From: Hemibagrus wyckioides
Lineage: Eukaryota; Chordata; Actinopteri; Siluriformes; Bagridae
Direction of reading: 5' to 3'
NCBI RefSeq assembly: GCF_019097595.1
Contig: NC_080716.1
Location: forward strand, 32,319,901-32,383,900
Length of the DNA stretch: 64,000 nucleotides
The position numbers were made by a program, and so were the translations under genes. The notes beneath the pieces were generated by a model. The model had not been told where the DNA came from and made no database searches. It saw only the letters and a list, made by a program, of their open reading frames with translations. Each line of letters begins with the position of its first letter. Position 1 is the first letter of the stretch. Positions 44,431 to 56,784 of this stretch are shown piece after piece.

Positions 44431-46082
44431 TTCAATTCAATTCAATTTATTTTGTATAGCGCCTTTTACAATGAACATTGTCTCATATCAGGTTTATAAA
44501 AGAAGAGAAACAGAAAGTGGAAAAATAAAAAAAGATAATAAAAAAATAACTAAATAACTAGAAATAAGAATAGATTATCAAATTAAATTATTAAACTATT
44601 TTATCCCTAATGAGAAGCCTGTGGCGACGGTGGCAAGGAAAAACTCCCTGGGATGATATGAGGAAAAAACCTTGAGAGGAACCAGGCTCAGAAGGGAACC
44701 CATCCTCATTTGGGTGACACTAAACAGTAAATAATGTAACTGTAACTGATTAATGTCCTTTCTACAACAGCAATCAATGACCCATGAGGAACTATTAGGT
44801 CAGTGTAGTTTCTGAGGTCATTATAGACACTAATTCTTTGCGGTCACAAGCTGACAGATGAAATGGCAGATCTGTGATGGTGTGAAAGTCCCCAAGTGGC
44901 TCTGTCTGATGTTTAAGACAATGTAGATTATGTGTAAAGTGCAGGCAGAGACTCCGGCAAGACTAGCTATGACAGCATAACTAAAAGGGAGAGCCAGAAG
45001 GTGACAGACATGAAGGCTTCCTGGGACATAAAGTGTCCAATCACTTCACAGTCAGTGACCTGAGCGACTTGTGAGGGTGGTAAGATGACAGCATCCAACA
45101 CATCCCAGTCACCAAACACTCTATGACCATGAACCTTCCAGATCTGCTCCTTTACCTAAGAAAACTATACATTAAAAGCTCGACTAAACAAATGTGTCTT
45201 CAGCCTGGACTTAAACATTGAGACTGTGTCTGAATCCCCAACACTAATCTGAAGACTGTTCCATAACTGTGGGGCTTTGAAAGAGAAAGCTCCGCCCCCT
45301 GCTGTAGCCTTTGCTACTTGAGGTACTACCAAGTAACCAGCACCCTTTGATCGGAGGAGGCGTGGCAGATCATAAAAGACTAAAAGATCGCTCAGGTACT
45401 GCGGCGCGAGACCATTTACTGCTTTATAGGTTATTAACAGGATTTTATAATCAATGTGAAATTTGACTGGGAGCCAATGTAGTGTGGATAAAATAGGAGT
45501 GATGTGTTCATATCTTCTGGTTCTAGTTAGGACTCTAGCTGCTGCATTCTGGACTAACTGGAGCTTGTTTCTGCTCCTACTGGAACATCCAGACAGTAAG
45601 ACATTACAATAATCCAACCTAGAGGTAACAAAAGCATGAACTAGTTTCTCTGCATCATGAAGTGACAACATATTTCTTGTCTTAGCGATATTTCTGAGAT
45701 GGAAGAAGGCTACCCGAGTGATATTATCTACATGAGCTTCAAATGAAAGACCAGAGACAATAATCACACCAAGATCTTTTACTGCTGGACAAGATGAAAC
45801 TGAAAGACCATCCACCGTTACTCTGTAATCAGAAAGCTCACTTCTAGCTGCATGTGGTCCTAGTATTAGCACCAGGGGCATATCTAGGATTTGAAAACAT
45901 CAGGGGCTGAGCCCGAAACATCAGGGGCTACTTAGAGAGAGGGGGTAAGCAAGAATAACATGTTTTGTAAGAGCATTTTTATGTAATATTGTTTAATAAT
46001 AAACACAATTTAACACAAACAGTATGCAACTTTAGAAAATTTCATTCAATCTTTTTTCTGACTCCTCCCATCATTTCAGAGT

Positions 46083-46560
46083 TAGGGCTAGAATAAGTTA
46101 AATAAATACTGTATAAAGTGACTTGCATGAGAAGTAGTGCAATAGAATGTAAAATGTGAAAGTGACTGTCCAGACATATATACAGGTGTGAGGTATGTAC
46201 ACAATCTAGAGTGAGATAAATATTGTGTACAAAAGTGTGAGTTTGAATGAACAGTAGTGCAATTTAGAATGTGGAAATGAGTGTCTGGGTTGGGGGGGGT
46301 CATCTGGGGGTAAGTGAGGCACTGTTCAGCACTGTTTGTGGTGTGAGGTCCTGGTCCTGATGGGGGAGGGACTGAAAAAGTTTGTTTCCGGGATCAGAGG
46401 GGTCGGCTGCAATCTTGGCTGCATGTCTCCAGGTCCTGGAGACGTACAGCTCCTGGAGAGATGGGAGACTGCAGTCGATCACCTTCTCAGCAGAGTGGAT
46501 GACACGCCCTGGTTGTAGCTGCAGCAAACCAGACTGTGATGGAGGATGTGAGGATAGATT
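46083..46560 (-). mobile_element. LINE C-terminal fragment inside the hAT element
   Basis: Minus frame GRVIHSAEKVIDCSLPSLQE and the following SRTWRHAAKIAADPSDP are the tail of an L2-like reverse transcriptase ORF. Confidence 0.6.
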
Positions 46561-47239
46561 CGTAGAAGTAGAAGTAGAAGTTCACCAGCATCTTCTCAGG
46601 GAGAAGATTCCTGATTTATGCTGCCACTACTGTATGAGTTATTCGTTGTTTTTTTTTATTTTTATTTTTTACAGCTTCTCTTCTCTTATTGTTCTCTCAT
46701 CTCTCATCTGTCTTGCTGCTTATATCTTGTCTACTTCATCCTCTTGGTGACTTTTCTATACTATTTCTTTGAGGGTGGAATCATCAAAGAGTATGTCCGA
46801 GACTTCAGTCAATCACCATACCAGTATTTATAGAGCTGAGAATTCCTTTTCTATTGACAGAACAGCTGAATGATGGAGTCTGTTCTGGTCCATTGTTCAC
46901 CTAAACCATGTCTGTATTTTAATTAAATACTGCATTAGTTGAATAATAGAAAGTCATGATGTTCAGACTGTAATATCTTAGCGCTTTAACAGTTTTTATT
47001 TAGATCTATCTTTAGGCTTATTTAATTTAAGGCTTTTGTATGTCTTGGATATGGAATAATAATCAAACGGGTCCTATATGTCAGGGGTTTTCAGAATCAA
47101 AGACAGTGGGCTGTGTTTAACATTAAATATTAGAAGTTAGACTTTTATCTGAATAATAGATTGTTGTGTTTTCTGACATTTTTATTGCTGTCCTGCCCAA
47201 GGGCTGTAAGGTATTTTAGTCACGCGGTATTTTGGCACG

Positions 47240-47290
<51 letters not shown>
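47240..47290. repeat. (GT)n microsatellite
   Basis: About 24 GT units. Confidence 0.9.
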
Positions 47291-47292
<2 letters not shown>

Positions 47293-48107
47293 ATGCAGAG
47301 AGAGATGTCAGTCAAAGTCGTGTACAGTAAACGGCCACAGTGCTCTAATAAAACAATCAACATTTACTTAATTCCTCTACACTCCGGTGGCAAAATTCAG
47401 GATAAAACATTCGGGGCTAGATTAAAATCATCCGGGACTCGAGCCCCGAATGAATAGCCCTAGCGACGCCCCTGACTAGCACCTCTGTCTTGTCCAAGTT
47501 AAGCAGGAGGAAGTTAGTGACCATCCAATGTCTAATGTCCTTTACACATTCTTCTATCTTAATAAGCTGGTGTCTCTCATCTGATTTAGCTGAAACATAT
47601 AGCTGTGTGTCATCGGCATAACAGTGGAAGCTAATACCATGTTTATGAATAATTACACCAAGGGGTAGCATATATAGGGAGAAAAGCAGTGGGCCTAAGA
47701 CAGAACCTTGTGGAACACTGAACATAACCTTGGTATGCATAGAAAAGTCACCATCTAGATCTACAAACTGATGTCGGTCAGTCAAATAAGACCTGAGCCA
47801 GGAGAGGGCTGCTCCTTTAACACCAACAACATGTTCTAGTCTATCCAGTAGAACAGTGTGGTCAATGGTGTGAAATGCTGCAGTAAGATCCAGTAGCACC
47901 AGTAAGGAGACACAACCCTGATCAGAGGTCAGTAACAGGTTATTGACCACTTTAACCAGTGCTGTCTCTGTGCTATGATGAGGCCTAAATCCTGACTGAT
48001 ACATTTCATAAATGTTATTTCTATGCAGGTCTGAACAGAACTGCTGTGCTACAGCCTTTTCTAGGATCTTGGAGATAAAGGGCAGGTTTGATATCGGTCT
48101 ATAGTTA

Positions 48108-48594
48108 AGCCTAGTTCACACTACCAGACTTTAACCGTCGGCAGATCGCTTTGCTGTTCAGACTACATGACTTCACTGTATGTCTTTTTGTCCTTGTGGT
48201 GGTCACACTACGCGACACTTCGTAAATGATGCACAAGAGGGGGTCACATACCACACCATCTGACAACAACTCTTGTCACCCAACGCCTCAACTTCCAGTG
48301 ACCTCAACCTGTTGACTTGCTCCCTCATTGGCTGGAGGTCGTAGCTACAATTGACACCACGTGATGTCGAGTCAGCTGACCGTCCCAGATATTTAACATG
48401 CCAGATATCTGGATTTTGTCTGCGAGGTGTCAGTGAGCCTCTCTGATGCGTCGTTGAGTAGTTCACACATAAAGATTGCCAAGCGCTGATCACCCGCTGA
48501 CTTTACCACGATCACAGACCGATCTGTCGGCCAGCTCGTTAAATTGCAAAGCGTGCTTAAATCGGGCTTAAAATCCTGTAGTGTGAACTAGGCT
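48108..48594. mobile_element. Harbinger-like MITE in the LINE
   Basis: Terminal inverted repeats AGCCTAGTTCACACTAC and GTAGTGTGAACTAGGCT with TTA on both sides (48105-48107, 48595-48597). No coding capacity. Confidence 0.8.
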
Positions 48595-49304
48595 TTAGAC
48601 AGCTGACCAGGGTCAAGGTCCGGTTTTTTAATCAGGGGTTTGATAACTGCTAGCTTAAAAGATTTAGACACATAGCCAGTGCTTAGAGAAGAATTAATGA
48701 TTTTTAGAAGGGGTTCAGTAGCTACTGGTAATATCTGTTTAAGGAAAGATGTGGGTAAAGGATCTAGGATGCAGGTAGAAGATTTTGAAGAAGAAATTAG
48801 TGAAATTAGATCAGGCTCTTGAAGTGGAGTGAAGCACTCTAAGCTCTGATCAGAAATAGCTATATTATCTAAAGAATTATCTAACAAAGTATTTGGTTTT
48901 AAATTAATAGTTTGAATTTTCTGCCTGATGTCAATTTTTTCATTGAAAAAATTCATGAAGTCATTGCTGCTAAATGTAGATGGTGTGCGCTTTTCTACAG
49001 TGGTTTTACTCCTAGTTAGTTTTGCTACAGTGCTAAATAAAAACTTTGGATTGTTTTTGTTATCTTCGATTAGGGCAGAGAGATACGCTGATCTAGCAGC
49101 ACTAAGAGAATTTTTGCATCTCTGAAGGCTTTCCTTCCACGCTAACTGAAATACTGCTAATTTAGTTTGACACCATTTATGCTCTAGTTTCCTAGCTGAT
49201 TGTTTTAAAGCTTGTGTGTGGTCGTTGTACCAGGGTGCTAGTTTCTTGTCTTTAATTATTTTCCATTTAAGTGGAGCTACAGTGTCTAGGGTGTTCCGAA
49301 ACAT

Positions 49305-50190
49305 TCACTCCAGGTAATCAGTCGCCTGATCAAGTTCTGTCACTTCCTGTGTTTGAAGCGCTTACTGCGAGTTTTTGCCTGTGTCAGCGTTTTTTTTATT
49401 TGAATTTTCTATAGTCTATTTTTTTCTCTTTTGCCTGGATATTTTACTCTGTCAGGTTTCGTTTCCTAAATCTTTACTTGCATATTGCAGTTAATTGTTC
49501 TTTTGTTTTCTCTAGGGAGAAGCCTTTTTCCCGGTTTTCATACAGCAATCGGAGGAAAACCCTCTCTGGATCTCTTAATTATCAGGATAAATTCACTCAA
49601 AGGTACGAGATCATACAGTATGACTAACTTTCAGCTTGTTCAGTGTGTGAGCTGCAGGATGTTCAGTAATTCTTCCTCCGTCATTAGTGTTAATTTTACT
49701 TGTGATAAGTGTACACTAGTTAGCTCTCTGACGGGGGAGGTATTAGCTTTAGAGGTGCGCATCCAGACACTAAACAGTGAGAGCAGTGTAGTGTCTGTAG
49801 GAGGAAGTCTGGATGCCTTAGGTGGAGTTAGTAATCCCCCAACTCTGGCATTAGAGCCCTCACAGCGGGGCGAATGGGTGACGACTCAGCAGTATAGTCG
49901 CAAAGCCAAGGCTAACGCTAAGGCTAACCCATGGGAGCACCACTCCTCTCCTCTTCACATGTCCAACAGGTTTGCTCTCCTCAGTGAAGAACCCGCTGAG
50001 AAAACTGAAAGCGCTCTGGTTATAGGAGACTCCATTTTAAGGCATGTGAAATTAGCTAGGCCTTTAGGGGCGCCAGCAGCACAGGTGAGGTGTATTCCGG
50101 GAGCCAGGGCGCCGGACATTGCATTTTCAACAGGGTTGAAAATTTACATGACTCCAGGAACAGTACAGTCGGATTTGGTTTCTTCATAAT
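49305..50190 (+). mobile_element. Inverted LINE 5' segment with ORF1-like frame
   Basis: A plus-strand frame of about 190 codons starting near 49620 has FQLVQCVSCRMF...CDKC and ends with ALVIGDSILRHVKLARP (about 50010-50060). That is the SGNH-esterase start of CR1/L2-type ORF1 proteins. Its 5' side abuts the 5' edge of the minus-strand LINE at 49304, and it is cut off soon after the esterase start. Confidence 0.6.
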
Positions 50191-50450
50191 AGACAATATT
50201 TGCTGCAGGGAACGGTTTTTTGTGAAACTCAAAACAGCACAATCCTGCTTTTTCGTCATCTGTGAGTGTCAGAACATATTCTCATTTATTTCAGACCAAA
50301 GGCTAGAGTTCAATAAAAGTTCAATTCAACTTTTTTTTATTCTACAATTTTTGTAGAATTAAAAAGGCTGCTGAGGATTAATAAACATTATCTAGTCACT
50401 TTGGCACAGTAGCTAAAATCAAGAACCTGAAATAATTATTAATATTTTAC

Positions 50451-50514
50451 CTTGGCCAGATGTTGTGGAGGCCTGAAGGCAGACAAGAACCAGCAGGAGA
50501 TAGAAGGAGAACAT
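50451..50514 (-). CDS. Signal-peptide exon of an unidentified secreted or membrane protein
   Basis: On the minus strand ATG at 50514 opens MFSFYLLLVLVCLQASTTSG followed by Q and one extra base, then a donor GTAAAA at 50450 (phase 1). It is a textbook signal peptide: short N-region, Leu/Val core, small residues before the cleavage site. No downstream exon could be found on the minus strand between here and 41.8 kb, where the LINE and other insertions lie. It may be the orphaned first exon of a gene broken by insertions, or of a gene with long introns. Confidence 0.45.
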
Positions 50515-50639
50515 GACTGACCTTGTTGTAGAACAAGCAACAGAAAAAAACATCGTCAGAATTTCACATGTACCGAATTACACAATGACACTAATGACAT
50601 AATGTTTCTAAAGATTATATAAACCTATCAGTAACATAC

Positions 50640-51370
50640 TCTGACCAGCTGCAACTGTAACACCACTGACAGGTGAAGTGAGTAACACTGGTCATCTCTT
50701 TACAGCAGCATCTCTCAGGAGGTGGGATATTAGGCAACAAGTGAACAGTCAGTTCTCAAAGTTCATGTGCTGGAAAAATGGGCAAGTTTCAGGATCCCAC
50801 AGAAGAGCTACTGGCTCTGACAGAAAAAATTCAGATCACATGGAGCATCACAGCTTATGGATGGAGTATGGAGTTGTGTAGAGTGGTCAGAGTGACCATG
50901 CTGACTCCTGGACACAGCCCAAAGCTCTGTGAGCATCAGAACTGGACCATGGAGCAATGGAAGGAGGTCTGATCTGATGAATCACGTTTTCTTTTACATC
51001 ATGTGGATGGCCGAGTGTGTGTGTGTAGCTTACCTGTACTGTGGATGCACTATGGGAGGAAGGTGAGACGACAGGGGCAGTGTGATGCTCTGGACAATGT
51101 TCTGATAGGAAACTTTGGGGCCTGGAGTTCATGTGGATGTTACTTTGACATGTACTACCTACCTAAACATTGCTGCAGATCAAGTTCACCCCTACATGGT
51201 AACAGTGTCCCCTAATGTCAGTGTCCTTGTTCAGCAGGGTGATGCTCCCTGACACACCGTAAACATTGTTTAGGAACGGTTTGAGGAACATGTGGAACAA
51301 GAGGTCATGGTGTTGACTTGACCTCCAAATTCCCCAGATCTCAATCTCAGTGTCTGTGGGACGTGCTGGA
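50640..51370 (+). mobile_element. Degenerate Tc1-like element
   Basis: Plus-strand stretch with GAGCATCAGAACTGGACCAT, TCACGTTTTCTTTTACATCA and CAAATTCCCCAGATCTCAAT, the transposase coding sequence of a common fish Tc1-like family, with many frameshifts. Confidence 0.7.
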
Positions 51371-52420
51371 CAAACAAAATTCTGTTTTATTAATTTTTGT
51401 GTAATATTTTCGCTCCACTTTACTCCTCTGATGTCCTTTAAACCCCTGCTTATTTACTTTCATTGGTTTATTACGAAATTTTTCCTTTTTAAGCCGTTTA
51501 TGAGAAATAAAGCCATCAAAAATATGGATATGTTTTATAAATTTGTGCATGAAAGGGTTAAGAATGTACGCAACACTACTTTTTTTGTTTTAGATTTGGA
51601 TATTCGACAGACATTCAGCGGCGTGCCTCTTTAGGGACCGTCAATAAATTATTAATTGAATAACAGAAACATAACATAATTTATTTTTTTTTTTTTCCCC
51701 CCGAGTGACACGTCACTGAAAATCTGTTGAATATCCAACCTAAAACTAAGTTTACTTTGGTTGTTTTATGTCTGAAATATGTTTCATAAGAACAAACTTA
51801 ACCCTGAGGTAAATGTTTACTAGACAAACTGTAGCGTGTCAACAAGTTTGTGTTAAAAGAAGCATTTCTTCTTCATCTGTAATCTGTTTGTGATTTCAAA
51901 TCACAAACGTTTCCACATGCTTCCCTTTTCTGAGAAAACAAACATCTTTACCAGAAATAAAGGAAGGATTTGTTAATAAAAAAGTTAAAAATACAGAACG
52001 ACATCATTCTAATTGAAATCTACATCCTTTACACAGAAACAGGAAAAGTGTTCAGATGAGACAGATATGAGAGAAAGTTGAGGAAATCTTACCAAATCTC
52101 TTCTTCTAGACTTTATTCTGTAAACCGTTCAACACTGGCACAGTTCTGTAAGTAGGTTCAGTAACTTTAGGTTTTTAGCCTGAGAGAGTTCTGTATCCAT
52201 CCGCCATCTGAGTCACATGACTACAGAAATAACAGTAGTCCCCAAATTCTTCACTCGGATAAAATAGTCCTGAACCTGGAATGGTGACTGATACAGAATT
52301 AAACCTTCATTTACAAACCAAGCTGACTGAAGAATCCTTCTAGAAACAAACAAATGAATAATAAATACAATAAATAAAAGAGTTTGGTTGGTATTAATAA
52401 TAATAATATTATTATTATTA
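51371..52420. other. Stretch with no gene seen
   Basis: AT-rich, ends in (ATT)n that served as target for the next element. Confidence 0.4.
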
Positions 52421-53053
52421 CAGTAATACCTTGACTTACGAGTTTAATTGGTTCTGTGTCCGAGCTCGTAACTCAATTTGCTCGTATATCAAATCAAATT
52501 TCTCCATTAAAATGAAGTGAAATGCCATTAATCCGTTCCAGCCTCCCAAAAACCATACCAATTTTTTTTTGTTACGTGTTTTTTAAATAAGAAAAAATGT
52601 ATTCTATAAATAACTAAATATAAATAAATAATGTATAAAAAATAATAATACATAATAAGAGAGAATCTAAAGAAATAAACTGGTTTTATTAAGTGTATTT
52701 ACGTTGAAGATCAGATGAAGATGCTGGCAGAGGGGGAGGAGACTGGCGGAGGAGGGGGCGGGGTTTTTCATTTCGTGCTCTATCGCTTAACTTAACTTAC
52801 TCGCTACCAGAGGTGGACGAAGTACACAACTTCCTTACTTGAGTGAAAGTACAGATACTACTGGTCAAACATTACTCCATTACAAGTCAAAGTTGTAAAG
52901 ACAGATTTTTACTTAAGTAAAAGTACAGAAGTTCTTGTTTTTAAAAGTACTTAAGTATCAAAAGTAAATGTCAACGCATTGTTTTATTATTGTTGCATTG
53001 TTGTATGCAATACTTACAGTACAGTACAGTATTTTGTAGCAACCTAGCAACCT

Positions 53054-54484
53054 TATTTCTTGAAATTGTGATGATTATGGCTTACAGATAAGGAAAACCC
53101 AAAATTCTGTGTCTCAGAAAATTAAAATATTACATAAGATCAATAAAAAAGGATATTTCAAACAGAAATGTCAGACTTCTGAAAAGTATGTTCATTTCTA
53201 TGCACTCCATACTTGGTTGCACCTCCTTTTGCATGAATTACTGCATCAATGCGGTGTGGCATGGAGGCACTCAGCCTGTGGCACTGCTCAGGTGTAATGG
53301 AAGCCCAGGTTGCTTTGATAGCAGCCTTCAGGTCATCTGCATTGTTGGGTCTGGTGTCTCATCTTCCTCTTGACAATAACCCATAGACTCTCTATGGGGT
53401 TCAGGTCAGGCGAGTTTGCTGGCCAATCAAGCACAGTAACACCATGGTCATTGAACCTGCTTATGGTACCTTTAGCAGTGTGGGCAGGTGCCAAGTCCTG
53501 CTGGAAAATGAACTCAGCATCTCCATAAAGCTTGTCAGCAGAAGGAAGCATGAAGTGCTCTAAGATTTCCTGGTAGATGGCTGCGTTGACTGTGGACTTC
53601 AGAAAACACAGTGGACCAACACCAGCAGATAACATGGCAGCCCAAATCATCACTGACTGTGGAAACTTCACACTGGACTTCAAGCAACATGGATTCTGTG
53701 CCTCTCCACTCTTACTCCAGACTCTGGGACCTTGATTTCCAAATGAAATGCAAAACTTACTTTCATCTGAAAAGAGGACTTTGGACCACTGAGCAACAGT
53801 CCAGTTCTTTTTCTCCACAGCTCAGGTAAGATGCTTCTGACGTTGTCTCTGGTTCAGGAGTGGCTTGACACGAGGAATGCGACATTTGTAGGCCATGTCT
53901 AGGATTCATCTGAAGCTCCCCCGAATTCTTGAATGGATTTTGCCTGAGAATCCTCTCAAGGCTGCGGTTATCCCTTTTGCTGGTGCACCTTCTCCTACCA
54001 CACTTTTTCCTTCCACTCAACTTTCTATGAATATGCTTGGATACAGCACTCTGTGAACAACCAGCTTCTTTAGCAATGACCTTTCATGGCTTCCCCTCCT
54101 TGTGGAGGGTGTCAGTGACTGTCTTCTGGACAACTGTCAGGTCAGCAGTCGTCCCCATGATTGTGTAGCCTACTGACCCAGACTGAGTGACCATTTAAAA
54201 GCTCAGGAAACCTTTGCAGGTGTTTTGAGGTAATTAGCTGATTATGGTGTGACACCATGACTTTCCAGTATTGAACTTTTTCACAATATTCTAATTCTCT
54301 GAGACACAGAATTTTGGGTTTTCCTTATCTGTAAGCCATAATCATCACAATTTCAAGAAATAAAGGCTTGAAATATTTCACTCTATGTGTAATGAATCTA
54401 TATAATATATGGGTTTCACTTTCTGAACTGAGCGACAAAAAATATTGACCTTTTTCATGATATTCTAAATTTTGAGATGTACCT
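53054..54484 (-). mobile_element. Tc1 element, innermost level, left end truncated
   Basis: The right inverted repeat is long (54290-54484, ending GAGATGTACCTG before TA). The left begins abruptly at TTATTTCTTGAAATTGTGAT, so about 110-130 bp of the left repeat is missing compared with the sister copy at 62236. Confidence 0.8.
53333..54158 (-). pseudogene. Tc1 transposase, broken
   Basis: Minus frame starts MGTTADLTVVQKTV at 54158 and hits a TGA after HKEGKP. It goes on with the helix-turn-helix (SGRKKCGRRRCTSKRDNRSL), shifts frame near 53900, and resumes with the catalytic core: SDESKF, IFQQDLAPAHTAKG and DWPANSPDLNPIESLW (the DD(34)E pattern). Inactive by stop and frameshift. Confidence 0.8.
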
Positions 54485-55702
54485 GTACACATCTATGTGT
54501 ATCCACTCATGAACATTTCAATCTAATGGTCTGTAAATGAAGACTGGTCAGAAAAAAAAATCTAACCTGCTTTAAAACCCATCTACACAACATCAGCTGT
54601 CCAACCACCCAACAGCAACACTGCTTTAACAAAGAGTTATATATATTTCCACAATTCATTTACACCGTTTTAATATGCATTTACACCATTGTCCAGGCTC
54701 CTCCCTCCTGTGGGCAATGCATTGTGGGCAATATTACCCGTTAGAGTGTGCATTGTTCTGCACTTTGAATTTCTACTGGAAGTAGCAGACCATCCAGGAA
54801 TGTTTGGAATACTCTTTTCAGTATACTACGATTTGGGGCATAATAATTCTATTTTTGAATACTATTTAGGACACATAGTATGAGAATTTGGACACAGCAT
54901 ACGTTTTTGTGTGTTAACTAACATCATTACCAATGCGTTGGTGGTGTATAATATACAAAGCATATCTTCATTATCTTCCATTTTGTCAGAAATTGATCAA
55001 TTGAGTTCAAAAAATTATGGAAAACCACTGAACTTTACAACACGTGACGCTACAAGAGTGAAAAAAATCATCCTATGATTAATGTAACTACTTTCTATTC
55101 AATGACATTGACAGAAATGTAGTGGAGTAAAAAGTAGAGTATTTGTCTTTCAAATGGAGTGAAGTTAAAGTAAAAAGTATCCAGAAAAAATAATACTCAA
55201 GTAAAGTACAGATACTCAAAAAGTGTACTTAAGTACAGTACTCAAGTAAATGTACTTCTTTACTGTCCACCTCTGCTCGCTACACACTTAATGCTACAAT
55301 TAATTGCTAAATTTAACTTACACACCATGCTACACTTTATCGCTAAACTTAATTACTACTTTCTTTTTTTCACTTCACTTAATCTTCTTCACTGACTTCT
55401 GCCTTTTTCTCCACACTTTCCTCGCTTTCCCTTGCAGGGTGTTTCAATAAAAACCTGTCCAAGGAGGTTTGTTTCTTCCTCCCTTTCAAAATGTTTGGAA
55501 AATGAGTGATGAAGTGTGGTTACACAGCGCCAAGGCACGACCTGGAGAGATCACCACGTGAACTGACCGCTCGCTGGGTGACCGAGTGGTGGGTGGAGTA
55601 AGCTCACACGCTCGTAACTCAGATCTCGGCTCGTACCTTAGAGCAAAAAATCGACCGAGCGACGGCTCTTAAGTTGATTCACTCGTAAGTCAAGGTTTCA
55701 CT

Positions 55703-55703
<1 letters not shown>

Positions 55704-55742
<39 letters not shown>
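55704..55742. repeat. (TTA)n microsatellite
   Basis: About 13 units, the right half of the array split by the Tigger-like insertion. Confidence 0.9.
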
Positions 55743-55743
<1 letters not shown>

Positions 55744-55774
55744 TTCTGTAAGCTCATATACCAATAATAGTATA

Positions 55775-56660
55775 CAGTACTGTGCAACGGTTTTAGGCAG
55801 GTGTGAAACGCTATAAAGTAAGAAAAAAAAAGTACTAAAATTTCTTTTTTATTAATTAACAAAATGGAAAGTAAATGAACAGGAGACAAACCCAAATCAA
55901 ATCAGTCTCTGGTGTGACCAGATTTTGCCTGCAAAACAACATCAATTCTTCTAGGTAGACTTTCACACAGTTTCTGAAGGAACTCAGCAGGTTGGTGGTT
56001 CCAAACATCTTGGAGAACTAAGATCTTCTGTGGATGTAGCCTACCTCAGATCCTTCTGTCCCTTCATGTTATCCCAGACAGACTGGAGGATGTTGAGATC
56101 AGGGCTCTGTGGAGGTCAAACCATCACTTCCAGGACTTCTCTACACTGAAGATAGTTAATTAAATTGGCTGTATGTTTGGGTTTGGTGTCCTGCTGCAGA
56201 ATAAATTTGGGGCCAATCAGATGCTTTAATAAGTCGGTTTCCCACTGGTTTCCACCACTTCTTTGCTGATGGCACCGCTGGACATCTTCCGATATTGAAG
56301 GGAAGTGAGCATGATGTGTCTTTCATCTTGAAAGACAATAGCTTGAAGAGCACATCCTGAAAATCCAGTCTGCTTTGAGATCTGTTCCTGGGAGAGATCT
56401 TGCTAATGTAGTAGAACTGCCTTGTGTCTTGTTGCTGTGGTCAGTCTGGCCATGGGGTATGACCTGTGACATGTCTTCCTTATCCTCACCTTAGTAACAG
56501 AGTTTGTTTGTTCCTCATCCAGGTTTAAGCTCATACACAGCTGTTTCTGTTTCATTCATTAGCACCTGTTGGTATAACTTGGTATAACACCTGTTGGTTA
56601 ATCAGGCACCTGACTCTGATCCTACAAAATCCCTGAATTTGTGAAAGTGGACCAAGTGTA
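55775..56660 (-). mobile_element. Tc1/mariner relic of a second family
   Basis: Left end CAGTACTGTGCAACGGTTTT, then AGGCAGGTGTGAAA, the start of a common fish Tc1 family, preceded by TA. Reverse-strand transposase remnants run to about 56660; the opposite end was not found. Confidence 0.65.
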
Positions 56661-56784
56661 AGAATTGATGCTGGTAGGGTATCATCCCAAATATTTATTT
56701 GATTTAAACAATTAAAATATATATTTTTGAAAGCATGTATTGCCTTGTTCTCTGCCTTTCCTCGAAGCCCATCGTTATATTAAA

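Larger units (their letters stand above)
45873..47474. mobile_element. Non-autonomous hAT element in the LINE
   Basis: Ends CAGGGGCATATCTAGG and CCTAGCGACGCCCCTG are inverted. Flanks are ATTAGCAC (45865-45872) and ACTAGCAC (47475-47482), an 8-bp target duplication with one mismatch. The interior carries a LINE tail and a (GT)n run. Confidence 0.8.
44430..49304 (-). mobile_element. Jockey-group LINE interrupted by two DNA transposons
   Basis: Minus strand. Coding remnants run from 49304 (pre-RT region, 238 codons open) to an RT core at 48004-47490, including [10 protein letters not shown], and then the C-terminal part at 45872-45165. The 3' end has GTATAGCGCCTTTTACAATG-like sequence on plus and an (AATTC)n tail at 44430. 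An hAT element (45873-47474) splits the frame at TEVLV/LILGPHA, and a Harbinger-like MITE (48108-48594) splits it at PGQLS. Removing them restores collinearity. Confidence 0.85.
52808..55275. mobile_element. Non-autonomous hAT element, middle level
   Basis: Ends CAGAGGTGGACGAAGTAC and ...CCACCTCTG with a perfect 8-bp target duplication CTCGCTAC (52800-52807 and 55276-55283). Subterminal AAGTACTTAAGTA-type repeats are typical of this fish hAT family. Confidence 0.9.
52421..55703. mobile_element. Tigger-like non-autonomous transposon, outer shell of a three-level nest
   Basis: Ends CAGTAATACCTTGACTTACG and CGTAAGTCAAGGTTTCACTG form an inverted repeat with TA on both sides, inserted in a (TTA)n microsatellite. 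Its own sequence is only 52421-52807 and 55276-55703; the rest is a later hAT insertion. Confidence 0.8.
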
